NCBI GenBank assembly: GCA_039621445.1
Contig: CP154954.1
Coordinates: 15,952,140 to 16,016,139 of the forward strand
Source: Euglena gracilis
Taxonomy: Eukaryota; Euglenida; Euglenophyceae; Euglenales
Reading direction: 5' to 3'
Length of the DNA stretch: 64,000 bases
Part shown: piece by piece, positions 1 through 8,670 of the stretch
Numbering within the stretch: position 1 is the first letter of the stretch
Layout: every line of letters starts with the position of its first letter
Position numbers and translations under genes: made by a program
The notes under the pieces: model-generated
Seen by the model: the letters and a program-made list of their open reading frames with translations, nothing else
What the model was told of the DNA's origin: nothing
Databases searched by the model: none

Positions 1-2184
1 TTTCAGCAGTCATTTTTCTGCCTCACGTCAATGTCCTGACGTGTTTCAGTTCGAACGAAAACAATGGATAAAAAAAAATCCCCAAAACAGAAACCACCAC
101 TTCAGCACAGGGGAAAGAACAATGGGATAAAAAATATTCCTGCAGACAGAAGCCACCACTTCAGCATGAGAGAGGGTGACGAACGAGTCAGTCGCTCAGA
201 GATTTTAAAAAAAAAGCATCACATCGTTTCAGCCACCTCCCTCACATGAAAATAACCCGTTTGGAAAATACACTCTGGGGTGGGTCACCTCGCAGACAGC
301 CTGAGGAAGCCTCAGCAAGCTGGAAAGCGTTGGGAGAGGATATCCCACCATCCTTTCCTGCCCCTTGGTTCCATCTTTACCCAGCCTCCCCACTCCGGAA
401 ACTGTCCCCAGACAAATCAGCAAGCACCGATGTAGGAGGCAGGCCAGCAAGTACGGAGAGGGGGGGTGGGGCTGGGTGACAGGGAAAAAAGTCAAAAAAA
501 ATTCGACCGCCGGCAGACAGAAAATCCGACAACACAATTTTTCGCAAGTTTGGGATAAGCTTGAAAGCAATGTTCGGAGTTTTTTTCAACTCAGGAATCT
601 GCTTCTTCAAGAAAAAAGTGAAAAATTTCAAACAATCGTTGGGAGACAAGATGCGGGGAGAGAGGAGGACAGGTGCCCCCAATGAAGACAGGTTGGCGAA
701 TATGGAGGGAAGAGAACAGGCTCCCTGGGGGGATTCCAACCTCAGAGTTTTTCAAAGGAACTTCATTGAATTTTAACCTCGACATGTTGGCCAGTACCTG
801 GGGACCTGGCAGTTTCGCTGGTGGGCTGCTGACAGGTTCTCGGTCATGACAGCTTACTGAGAGGGGGGTGACGGCCAATTCTTCGACCCATTTCTGGAAA
901 CGTCTTTCTGCAACCAAAGCTCCAAAACTTTGGAAATTCTGCATCATGCCCTTGCTCCAACTTTACACCTTCCACCCAGAATGGGTTGGAAAAGAAACCT
1001 CACGGACATTTTTTTCCAACCTCTGCAAACCGCCGCTAATCAGACCACCACCGCCACCCCCATTTCCAAGTCAGGTCTGGTTGCAAGGAAGGAGAGCGCT
1101 CAAAAGGCATGCTAGGTTGCCCACCAATCGCACTCTGTTCTCTGGGAGAGAAAACATATAACAGGGCCATGACAGGCATGCATGTGAATGAGCCGCGCGT
1201 CGGAGAGGGGTTGGACATTGCACAGCAGCTCTCCACTGGACCAGGCGTAAGCTACATCCCCACAGGGAAAAATTAGGGGGAAAGATGGGAAATAATTCCA
1301 AGCTTCTTTTTACCAAACTCTGGGGGAGGGGATGCCTAGCAGGCTTCAGTTTACCAACTCTGGGGGAGGGGGGGGGTTCGTCCTGTAATAAAAAAAAAGC
1401 GCTTACCTGTACCGGTGGTGCAAGCTTCCTTCAGAAACCTTGGAAGGGTCATTCGTCAGTGAAGAGGCAATACACAACACAGCAACAGAAAATAGACGCC
1501 GACACACCAGCGTTGAGGCAGAAGTTGACGCCATCCCAACTCAAGCAAGGTCAGGTATTTTGATATGTCTACATTATACTGCTGCTCCGACAGCGCCTGG
1601 GTTAAGTAGTTCTGCAATAAAATTGGCTAGGTGGTATGACCTCCAGGGGGCTGGGAGCCATGGCAGGAGGTGGGCGATTTTGACGGTGTCACAATTTGGA
1701 CCTTACACTGGCATGGATTCTGTGTCTGTTGCAGGAGGATCAAAAGAGCTCATGCATAGTGTGTGGATGAAGAGCAAGAAAAAAAAACTTTCTGTTTCAT
1801 TGGCCTCACAATTACGGGATGCGATCAGAACAGTGACGGGTTTCTTCTTCCGCTAAAAGCCGGGTTGAACAGACTGACTATTCATTTGCAACTCAACCAC
1901 TGCGGAAATGCGGCACGACTCACCTGGTGCCACGTCCAATTTTGACGGCAAACCATCCGGCACCCTTTGAAACCTGGCACGTGTACTCCACCACAATTCT
2001 GTCAACAGAAAATGCTCGAGATTTTGTTGTTAAAATCATTCTTTGGGGTTGTAACGAGCAGATTTTTTCCACACATCCTGAGTAATTGTCCCGTTATGCA
2101 AATTAAGCTGAGATGGTGCCAAATCGAACGCTCTTATTCTGTTGTGCCGGCAAAAGTTCTCTGATGCGATAAAATCCATGTTCC
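1..2184. other. Non-genic stretch with short direct repeats
   Basis: No open frame here resembles a protein I recognise, and all are short and low in coding character. Two small local duplications are visible: a unit of about 50 bp at 61-110 repeated at 119-170 (both contain 'accaccacttcagca'), and an 'actctgggggagggg' unit at 1317-1332 repeated near 1358-1372. The rest appears to be unique intergenic DNA. Confidence 0.6.
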
Positions 2185-2200
2185 TTTGCGCAATTGCACA
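2185..2200. repeat. Palindromic TTTGCGCAATTGCAC motif, left-arm copy 1
   Basis: This is one of about 14 copies in the window of a near-palindrome with consensus TTTGCGCAAWTGCGC. This copy lies 72 bp upstream of the ATG of the left-arm pseudogene. In the right arm the related gene also has a copy upstream of its start (57283-57300). The shared placement suggests that the motif belongs to the same mobile or gene unit. Confidence 0.7.
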
Positions 2201-2271
2201 AAAGAACATAGCACAAACATTCCAAGAAGAATGTACAATTGTTAAACTAACACACTGAACCTTTTTTTTGT

Positions 2272-2611
2272 TTGGGCACTGCAAATTCTGTAATGATGTC
2301 GCAAAGCAGCCGGTCCCACCGTCGCGGTATGCGGACTACGCCTGCCTCTGCCAAAATGGGGAAGATCCTGGGCAGATGCGTCCAGGAGCACTTCGTGGAG
2401 GGCTATGAGGTGTTTGTGGCCAATGCCCAGATGACCCCTACTGAACTTAATCATCCAGATGCCCACACCCAGGTCCTGCTGATTGCCAACAGCGCCTGCT
2501 TGGAGTACCTGCTGGTGGAGTTGTGATGGCAGCTGCGACTCAACTGGACAGAGTTGCTGCTGCGGGATGCCTAGGTCCTGTACCGTACAGTGCGCCACCG
2601 CGACTGCCCTA
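2272..2611 (+). pseudogene. 5' half of decayed 'DNFW' protein gene, split by Tc1
   Basis: The plus-strand frame from 2272 aligns residue by residue with the minus-strand gene at 56141-57117: SHRRGM matches SRRRGY, GYEVFVANAQ matches SYEEFVAAVV, and ELLLRDA-VLYRTVRHRDCP matches ELLLKDAWAVYRALRQHACP. Two in-frame stops are visible: TGA after the residues YLLVEL (near 2524), and TAG near 2571 where the paralogue has tryptophan. The frame is then cut at 2611 by the transposon. The family's function is unknown to me. Removing one TA target copy and the transposon brings the frame directly onto the continuation at 4017. This is a pseudogene with high confidence as to homology; no function is inferred. 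Confidence 0.8.
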
Positions 2612-2640
2612 CAGGTTGCCAACACAAAAAAACATACCCC
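2612..2640 (+). repeat. Left TIR of the Tc1 element
   Basis: About 29 bp that pair with 3985-4014 in inverted orientation, differing only by one substitution and one A-run length change. The inner part (CACAAAAAAACATACCCCCC) is repeated once more immediately inside, at 2651-2670, so this end carries a duplicated TIR core. Confidence 0.93.
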
Positions 2641-2766
2641 CCCCTGACAGCACAAAAAAACATACCCCCCATCTGGTGAGTAAAGCTATAAGCAGCAATG
2701 CGGCGAATCAAGCGCTGGATTTGCCGCGAATGCAACCGTCATGCAAAAGGGCGGGGTATGGGAAGG

Positions 2767-2945
2767 TCAGTAGTGGGTGTGTCCACCGCGAGCCGCAATG
2801 ACAGCCCGCATGCGGTTAGGCATGCTGTCATAAAATGCTTTGACCTGTTCGGGGGAGATTTCTGCGAAGGCAGCTTGCAGAGCCGACCACAACTGGTCTT
2901 TGCCCGCAAACACATGCCCACGCAACTTGTGCAGCACCATGGCGG
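2767..2945 (-). pseudogene. Tc1 transposase, C-terminal fragment
   Basis: Minus-strand translation reads KLRGHVFAGKDQLWSALQ, then AAFAEISPEQVKAFYDSM, then PNRMRAVIAARGGHTHY followed by TGA at 2767-2769. The ending ARGGHTxY is the classic C-terminus of Tc1-like transposases, in which the last catalytic acidic residue lies upstream. The upstream core that should be contiguous with it is instead found reversed on the plus strand at about 2990-3138, so this fragment is cut off from its catalytic domain. Confidence 0.88.
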
Positions 2946-2989
2946 AAACGCCTGGTGTTTGCACGCCAATATTCGACATATTCACAATC

Positions 2990-3138
2990 CATTGTGCAGG
3001 ACTGCGGGCTACCGCTTCCAGCAGGACGGGGCTTCTCCCCACCGTGCGCGGAGTACCACAGCGTGGATGAGGTGGAAGCGAGTGCTGCGCTTCAACGGAG
3101 GGGTTTGGCCACCACAGTCGCCAGACCTTAACCCCATT
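2990..3138 (+). pseudogene. Tc1 transposase core (second catalytic Asp), inverted
   Basis: The plus-strand frame encodes GYRFQQDGASPHRARST and ends in WPPQSPDLNPI. QQDGAxxH is the motif around the second catalytic aspartate of Tc1/mariner DDE/D enzymes (the D codon is at about 3025), and PDLNPI is the hinge just before the third catalytic residue, which is missing because the frame leaves the element sequence at 3138. Orientation is opposite to the N- and C-terminal fragments, showing a local inversion. Confidence 0.85.
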
Positions 3139-3347
3139 CGGACTTACCGGGGAGCTGCTGCATGAGGCTGAACGGCGCGGCCATGTGGTTTGGGGGGGGG
3201 GGGCGGTGGCGGAGGCTAGCCGGAGAACCCTGTCAGGGGAAGAGCAGGGGTGGTTAGGCCTGAGATCTCTGGTCTCCAGGGAAACCACGGGCTGGCACCC
3301 CGTGCCCCCTTTTTGCTAGGGGAAAGAATTGTTACCAAACCCAAACT
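3138..3347 (-). repeat. 210-bp exon-like segment inside the Tc1 (copy 1)
   Basis: This segment is nearly identical to 63759-63964 at the other end of the window, in reverse orientation. On the minus strand it contains a pyrimidine-rich 3' splice-site-like end (tcttcccctgacag), an open stretch encoding MAAPFSLMQQLPG, and a consensus donor (CCCCG/GTAAGTCC). It interrupts the transposase between SSVN and the core fragment. It looks like a captured piece of a spliced gene or a shared repeat that carries splice signals. Boundaries were set by where the two copies stop matching. Confidence 0.8.
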
Positions 3348-3943
3348 GTTCACCGAGGACAGTAATGGCTTCCTTGCTGCGGTTTGGCAGCACAAGCCCG
3401 CCTTCCGTAGAATTGTACGGATGAATTCTGGAGATGGTTTTGGCGGTATCTGAAATTCACACAAAAAAAGCATATGCATAACGATTGACAAACACGCCTT
3501 AACCACTGCCCCTGCTGGACGGGCTAACAATGCGGTGCTAACTCGGAGGAAATGCTCGTCGGCGATTTGTTTGCAACTCCAAAAAAGGGTTTTTCATTGC
3601 CACTTTTAATACACCTCTTCGAAACCTGTGGGAATTAAGGAATGGAATATAATTTATTGCAAACGTCGCACACCGTTCTGAATATTTCTTTGCCTTTTGC
3701 TGATTGGATCCCGATCCAACTTTGCGATCAAGCGTGCCGCGTTCTTTGAATCTGGATGCCATACCTGGGATAAGTGGCTGGTGTGAATTGTGTACAAGCT
3801 GGGTATATACCTTGCACTGTAGCTTTGGATATTTTCTCATGATTTGCAATCTTATTGAGCGACCAGGGTGGAACAAAAGAGAGATACGTCTCCACGCGCT
3901 TGCTTAAAGCCGCTCTGTCGGCAGTGCTCATTTTTGGGGGCAT
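3348..3943 (-). pseudogene. Tc1 transposase, N-terminal DNA-binding part
   Basis: The minus-strand ATG at 3943, about 40 bp inside the right TIR, opens with MPPKMSTADRAALSKRVE and contains the helix-turn-helix segment NKIANHEKISKATVQGIY. The family linker follows in another frame (FKERGTLDRKVGSGS), and later, in a third frame, the second helix region (SPEFIRTILRKAGL, ARKPLLSSVN). At least two frameshifts and several stops separate these blocks. The order and spacing match Tc1 transposases (paired-like HTH, GRPR-like linker, second HTH). Decay predates or accompanies the 3138-3347 insertion, which abuts the final N. Confidence 0.82.
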
Positions 3944-3984
3944 GAGAGCAACTGGGGACAAAATGGAAAGGGGAATTTGCTTTT

Positions 3985-4014
3985 GGGGGGTATGTTTTTT
4001 GTGCTGGCAACCTG
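3985..4014 (-). repeat. Right TIR of the Tc1 element
   Basis: Reverse complement of the left TIR (2612-2640), ending …GGCAACCTG immediately before the second TA target copy at 4015-4016. Confidence 0.93.
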
Positions 4015-4016
4015 TA

Positions 4017-4650
4017 TGGCGCAACAGCCCATCGTGGCCCCTGAGGACGTCCAATGCAGATGAAGGAGTCATTCAGCAGACGCCCGAGTCCCGGCGGCAT
4101 TCACCTGACTGAACCCGACTGAAATCAGTGGTCACGAGGAGCGAGCGGACGGGTGTCGGGTGGAACTGCGGCAGCAGAGGCGGGGAAAGTCTGCGTGCTG
4201 TGGTACGACAACTTTTGGAAGCACCAGATGCGCTCCACCCTTTCGAACCTGTCCGCACCCAGGACTGCACTGGCCATCCCGGAGTACCCAAAGTGCCCTT
4301 CCATGGAGAGGGTGCTGTGCTACGTCCCGCTGGTGGCCAGGCGCCCAGTGCAGAAGCACCAGGTGCGCTCCACCCTTTCGAACCTGTCCGCACCCAGGAC
4401 TGCACCGCCTAGCCATCGTGGCCATCGTGCAGACGACCCTGGTGGCCATCCCGGAGTACCCAAAGTGCCCTTCCGTGGAGAGGGTGCTGTGCTACGTCCC
4501 GCTGGTGGCCAGGCGCCCAGTGCAATCAGTCCTGGCGGACTTCGTGCAGCATCACCAACATCGCTGTGTCCCCGCTGGATGGCAAAGCGTGGACGTTCCC
4601 AATCAGTACACTCAGGACTTTGTTTCTTCTTTCTCATGCCATATGCCGTG
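4017..4650 (+). pseudogene. 3' half of decayed 'DNFW' protein gene, with internal tandem duplication
   Basis: Directly after the Tc1 element the frame resumes as MAQQPIVAPEDV, matching RSAQRVVAEEHE of the paralogue at 56141-57117. Further on, GKVCVLWYDNFWKHQM matches GRSCVLWFDNFWKRAM and AIPEYPKCPSMERVL matches AIPEYLGYPSLEQLL. A segment at 4218-4352 is tandemly duplicated at 4353-4525 (the second copy carries about 38 extra bp), so the DNFW-to-IPEY junction appears twice. Several in-frame stops (for example TGA near 4070) make it non-functional. After the second duplicate it continues SVLADFVQHHQHRC, similar to SDLPAFLELVSEIS of the paralogue. Confidence 0.75.
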
Positions 4651-4754
4651 AAAAACAATAATTTTCAGTGGATTGCTAGCAGAATTGCAGATGTGCAAGC
4701 TTTGTGGTATCAATTGGTTTGGGCAATTGTCTTTACAAGTCTTCACAGGCACCG

Positions 4755-4769
4755 TTTGCGCAATTGTGA
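4755..4769. repeat. Palindromic TTTGCGCAATTGTG motif, left-arm copy 2
   Basis: Member of the TTTGCGCAAWTGCGC family, about 100 bp after the recognisable end of the left-arm pseudogene. Together with 2185-2200 it brackets this gene copy, as the same motifs bracket and interrupt the genes at 51.7-58.2 kb. Confidence 0.65.
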
Positions 4770-5346
4770 TTCTAATGTTTCAACAAATGTCTGGGTTAGG
4801 AGACAGTTCGAGTAAGGGATGGCACGACAACAAAATCTGAATCCTGCCTTTTTGGGGGGTTGCCTCCGCGTCTCCACAGAGGCTCCGCGAAGGCTCCAAA
4901 CGACCAGCCTCCACAGCGGCTCCTCAGAGGCTCTGTGGAGGCTCAGATGACCAATTTGCCAGAGCATGGCAAGACACATGGAAATGAACGGGAAGATCTC
5001 AAAAAAATGGAACGCAAAAAGACATTTGAGCCTCACCTTGCACAGAGTAGTGATGCCATTTTTGTTCTGGGGGGGCATCCCCTCCCCCAGACGAGGCCGG
5101 TGTCAAAAAATGACGCCAAAAAAGGAGCCAACAAAAAATGAATTGTATGCCAAAAACTTGGCATTCAATGAGGTCCAAGAGTGGGGTGACAGGGGGGGGG
5201 TGGCAGCGAAGGGGTGCGTGTGGGGTGGCAGCAGGGGGGGGGGTGAGGTGTGGGGGGGGTGGAGGGGGGGGGGGGTACTGGGGGCGCACCACTACACGCC
5301 ATCTCTCACTTTGAGCTCGAGCCAAAAAAAAAAAACAACAAACCCG
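4770..5346. other. Non-genic stretch with a hairpin and poly-G tract
   Basis: No gene seen. At 4907-4942 a 10-bp perfect stem (GCCTCCACAG … CTGTGGAGGC) forms a hairpin within a cluster of gaggctc/gcctcc motifs (4862-4945). At 5188-5281 the plus strand has many runs of 6-10 G separated by short spacers, a candidate G-quadruplex region. Confidence 0.6.
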
Positions 5347-5465
5347 CCCCCAAAAAGGCCGAGGGATGACGCCCCAGGGACCATTACAAGCCGAAAAAGA
5401 TTGCACACACACGCACACGAACATTACTCCCGTTTGATAAATCTTTTCTGTGGAATTTTCGATAC
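5347..5465 (+). repeat. 115-bp direct repeat, copy 1
   Basis: Shares with 5682-5800 the ordered landmarks 'aaaaaggccgag', 'atgacgccccaggg', 'cattacaagcc', 'ttgcacac' and 'cttttctgtggaattt'. The copies are about 335 bp apart in the same orientation with moderate divergence. No coding potential is apparent. Confidence 0.85.
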
Positions 5466-5681
5466 TGCGGGCAAAAATCATAAACTTTCGATCGAGGGGG
5501 AGGTGTGGGAGGTCGATGCTGCTGGTTTCTTTCAGGTTCGGTCACACAAAAGAGCGACCCTGAAAAAGCAGTGGCGGGCTCGGGGCCCATTTTCCCTTTG
5601 AAACAGCCAACCTTTGCCATCGCTCCCCAACCATTTACCAAGTAAAACGATGCCTTGGGTCGTTAACACTCGGGGAACAGG

Positions 5682-5800
5682 AAAAAAGGCCGAGAAATGA
5701 TGCCCCAGGGCCCATTATAAGCCAACAAAAAAATTGCACACGCACTCACACCGCACATTACTCCTATTTGACAAACCTTTTCTGTGGAATTTCCCCCTGA
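5682..5800 (+). repeat. 115-bp direct repeat, copy 2
   Basis: Second copy of the unit at 5347-5465, differing by scattered substitutions and small indels. It ends just before a run of C. Confidence 0.85.
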
Positions 5801-7152
5801 GTGCCCCCCCCCCCCCTGGGTCCAACCTTCAAGAAATCCCTGATTTAACAAGGAATCTGATTTTCCAAACCGCCCTTTCAGCTGTCCAGATTCGACTTGC
5901 CTGCTGCTTTATGAATCAGGGCAAGGATGATTATGCCATGGATTAGATAGGATTAAATGTGGCATCGACCGACAATCCTGAACGTAACCCAAACCCTAGC
6001 TCAAACCAAACCCCAACCTGAGGACCCTTAAACCAGGTCCCCACCTGCTGGTGAGGTCCTGGCGTGGTCAATTGCCCTTTTTCTGCAGTGGAAAGCAGTA
6101 CTCTTCCATTCACTTGCAAATTTTCTTCCGTTTTGCACACTTTTTTTGCATTTTTGGAAGAGTTTTGCATTTACATGGTTTTTTGTGTGTTTTTCCCTTT
6201 AATTCTTTTTTCCCAACATTCTCATTTTTTATTTTTCAGGATTTTTCTTTGCATGTTTTAGCACACTTTTGCACGCTTTTTTCCCTGAAAATTTCCATAA
6301 TACAGATCCATACACTCAGACATTCATATTGACAAACAATCAAACATCCAGGCAGAGATGGGAAAATCCGTGAGAGAGAGAAACTGATCAAAACAGCATT
6401 CATTCATTCATTTCATAAAAACTGCAAAAAAAATCAGCTAATTGAGGTTTTGCAACTACAAAAAATCTTCAGAGTCCCCTCACAGAGGTGGGGAGCTTCA
6501 TAGATCAGGGCTATAATGGGGAGTTGGCGCCCTCACCATAACTAAAATGTATTGCACGTGTTGAGAGCTGCCCTAGATTCACCCAATATAAAGATTGTGG
6601 GTGCGACATGGCTCAGCGGAAGGATAACACTCCATGGCAGCAACCATCCTGTAGCAGCGGTTGCCGACTTCTGCTGGCAATCAGGGATGGGACAATCCAA
6701 AAGCAAGAGCAGACCCTGAAACAAACGAGGAGAGTGGGGCAACCTGTGAATGTCCAATGCTCTCAGGCAATTGGGCTCCTTAGGTAAGTCCCAATTTTTT
6801 CTTGTATATCCTTGTATAAAATCCTTGTATACAGATGAAAAATCTTAACATATTCAATAAATCTACAGTGTGCCCGGTAAATTATCAATTTTCGGGAAAC
6901 TGTCACCTGTCAAATCAGTGAGTACAGAGGGAGGTGAAAGGTCCCTATAAAGATAGGTCAAGGGTGCAGTGCTTGTCCGGGTAGCCAACACAAAAATCCG
7001 AAAATGTGGTTTTTCCACACATTTGCGATCAGCAGCCACAGAAATGCAAGCAATTTTTTTCGACTCGGGAAATGTGATTTTTCAACAAGAATGTGAAAAA
7101 TCTCAAAAAATATAGGTACAGGTCTGCCTGCCCCATCCCATAACCCCCCCCA
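5801..7152. other. Non-genic stretch
   Basis: No supported gene. 6100-6300 is T-rich on the plus strand. A TGGCTCAGCGGAAGG string at about 6608-6623 resembles a tRNA A box, but no B box or cloverleaf accompanies it. The region ends at the target duplication of the next element. Confidence 0.55.
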
Positions 7153-7159
7153 CTTATAC

Positions 7160-7603
7160 CAGGGGGGGAAATGCAACTTGGCCCTGCAAATTATGCAAGT
7201 CAAAAAAATGCAAAAAAAAATGCAAAAAAAAATGCAAAAAAAATGCAACTTGCATGAAAACCTTGAGAAAAAGCTGGAATATGACAGAGCTTTGCTGCCT
7301 AAAATCAAAAAAATTTCCAGGGCAAAATATTTTATGCAAAAAAAACGCAAAAAAAATGCAAAAAAAAATCCAAACATATGCCAACCAACTACAAAATTTT
7401 TCTCAAGGGCAAAATATTTTATGAAAAAAAATGCAAAAAAATGCAAAAAATTCCAAACATACGGCAACCAACTACAAAAAATTTTTCCAGGGCAAAATAT
7501 TTTATGCAAAAAAAGAAAAAAAAAAAGCATAAAAATGCAAATTTCAGGAAAACCTGATTATGCAAAAAAATGCAAATTATGCAAGTTGCATTCCCCCCCC
7601 CTG
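7160..7603. mobile_element. 444-bp MITE with 7-bp target duplication
   Basis: The ends are inverted repeats of about 22 bp: CAGGGGGGGAAATGCAACTT on the left, and on the right the reverse complement with one or two extra G. The exact 7-mer CTTATAC flanks both sides (7153-7159 and 7604-7610). The CAGGG-type terminus resembles hAT elements, although hAT normally makes 8-bp duplications. The interior is A-rich with 'atgcaaaaaaa' runs and an approximately 85-bp tandem unit (GGGCAAAATATTTTATG at about 7320, 7405 and 7488). It has no coding capacity, so it would be a non-autonomous element. Confidence 0.85.
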
Positions 7604-7619
7604 CTTATACCCCCCCCAT

Positions 7620-7854
7620 TGGGCCCAACTACCAAACCATGACTTATAACCACCCCCAGAAGGAAAAATGAAACATCAACAGGCCGCCGGTCTGGAAAGC
7701 CCAAAATGATTGTTTGGGGAAAATTTTTTGATTTTTCCCCCGAAAAATGGCCGAAAACGGCAGAATCGGAAGCCTGCCATGCTGTTTTATGCCATAAATC
7801 AGCCACATCTCGGGGTTTGGCAGGAAGATATCGGGAAATCAAAATACCATTAGA
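7620..7854. other. Non-genic spacer
   Basis: Spacer between the MITE and the first paired dispersed repeat; no gene or further structure recognised. Confidence 0.5.
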
Positions 7855-8000
7855 TAGGGCATTCCACGGGCTTCAATTTAGGTCTCTGGACATTTCCTCT
7901 GATTTCGCTTCATTTCCGAGATATTTTGGAAACATCGATTTTTCTGGCCCCCAAAAAAGCCCAAAATGGCCCAGAAATGGGCCGAAACTGGCCGAAAAAA
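7855..8000 (+). repeat. Dispersed repeat with ATCGATTTTT core, copy 1
   Basis: Matches 8520-8670 in order: 'gggcattcca', 'gggcttca', 'ggacattt', 'gatttcgcttcatt', 'cgagata', 'tttggaaa', 'atcgattttt', 'cccaaaatggcc'. Similar cores recur near 51060-51150 and 60970-61060, so this is a dispersed family. Non-coding. Confidence 0.8.
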
Positions 8001-8055
8001 ATGCCGTAACTCTACGGCTACACGAAGGGTTGGGGGGAAAAAGAAAAAAACACGG

Positions 8056-8522
8056 TTGGATAAACCCCCCCCCAAAAATAAGACCCACCCAAAAAATAAG
8101 ACCCCCCACAAAAATAAGACTCCCCCTGGGCCGATCGAGCAAAAATCCAAAAATAAGACCCCCCCCCATAAATAAGACCCCCCTTTACGGCGCGAAGCGC
8201 CGGGGACGGTGAACTTTTCCCCTGAAAAATGACAAAAACCCAATTTCATACACAAAAATGATGAAATTTCAAAAATTTTCGGATTTTTGAAGTTCAAAAA
8301 ACACGGTAAATGTCAATTTACACCAATTTTCACATGGCGCGAAGCGCCGAAGGAAAAAATTATAGTCCTCTTGGGAACCTGAAAAATGGTGTTTTTTTCG
8401 GACCCGGGTCGGTCAAGAAAAAATCCAAAAATAAGACCCCCCCCAAAAATAAGACCCCCCCTGCAGGCTTCCAGCAACGGACCCAAAAATAAGACCCGGG
8501 TCTTATTTTTTGGGGGGGGGTT
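8056..8522. repeat. AATAAGACCCCC array with GCGC hairpins
   Basis: Imperfect tandem units of the form (C)nAAAAATAAGA(C)n at 8060-8180 and 8425-8510 flank a T/A-rich core with two copies of the hairpin GGCGCGAAGCGCC (8189-8203 and 8336-8348). The same plan (C-run/TATAAA units plus one CCGGCGCTTCGCGCCGG hairpin) occurs at 54268-54690 inside an intron, so this is a mobile or amplifying non-coding family. Confidence 0.75.
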
Positions 8523-8670
8523 TAGGGCATTCCAAGGGCTTCATTTTTACTCTGCGGACATTTTCTTTGATTTTGCTTCATTGTCGAGATAATTTGGAAA
8601 AATCGATTTTTGACCAAAAAACGGCCCAAAAAAAACACCCAAAATGGCCATTTTGGGCCGCCGCAAAAGC
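8520..8670 (+). repeat. Dispersed repeat with ATCGATTTTT core, copy 2
   Basis: Second local copy of 7855-8000, about 665 bp downstream in the same orientation. A weaker third remnant follows at 8750-8860 ('gagatattttcgaaaaatcgaatttttgacc' region). Confidence 0.78.

Larger units (their letters stand above)
2612..4014 (-). mobile_element. Tc1/mariner element, rearranged and inactive
   Basis: The element is 1403 bp long. It begins CAGGTTGCCAACACAAAAAA and ends with the reverse complement (…GTGCTGGCAACCTG), and is flanked by TA at 2610-2611 and 4015-4016, the hallmark target duplication of Tc1/mariner. Inside are transposase fragments with typical Tc1 sequence: an N-terminal helix-turn-helix region on the minus strand (from 3943), a catalytic-core piece on the plus strand (FQQDGASPH … SPDLNPI) and a C-terminal piece on the minus strand (SMPNRMRAVIAARGGHTHY). 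Because the pieces lie on opposite strands and are separated by a foreign 210-bp segment (3138-3347), the element has been rearranged after or during insertion and cannot encode an active enzyme. Confidence 0.93.

Noticed and set aside
4153-4815. 220-codon open frame taken as a functional gene
   Set aside because: It begins mid-homology, contains the tandem duplication and a frame change, and its upstream half is broken by stops and the Tc1; treated as a pseudogene.
6600-6700. tRNA A-box-like string suggesting a SINE or tRNA
   Set aside because: No B box, no cloverleaf, no A-tail or other copies seen.
7178-7642. Lysine/phenylalanine-rich open frames inside the MITE
   Set aside because: Produced by 'atgcaaaaaaa' repeats; frames overlap on both strands and end with the element.
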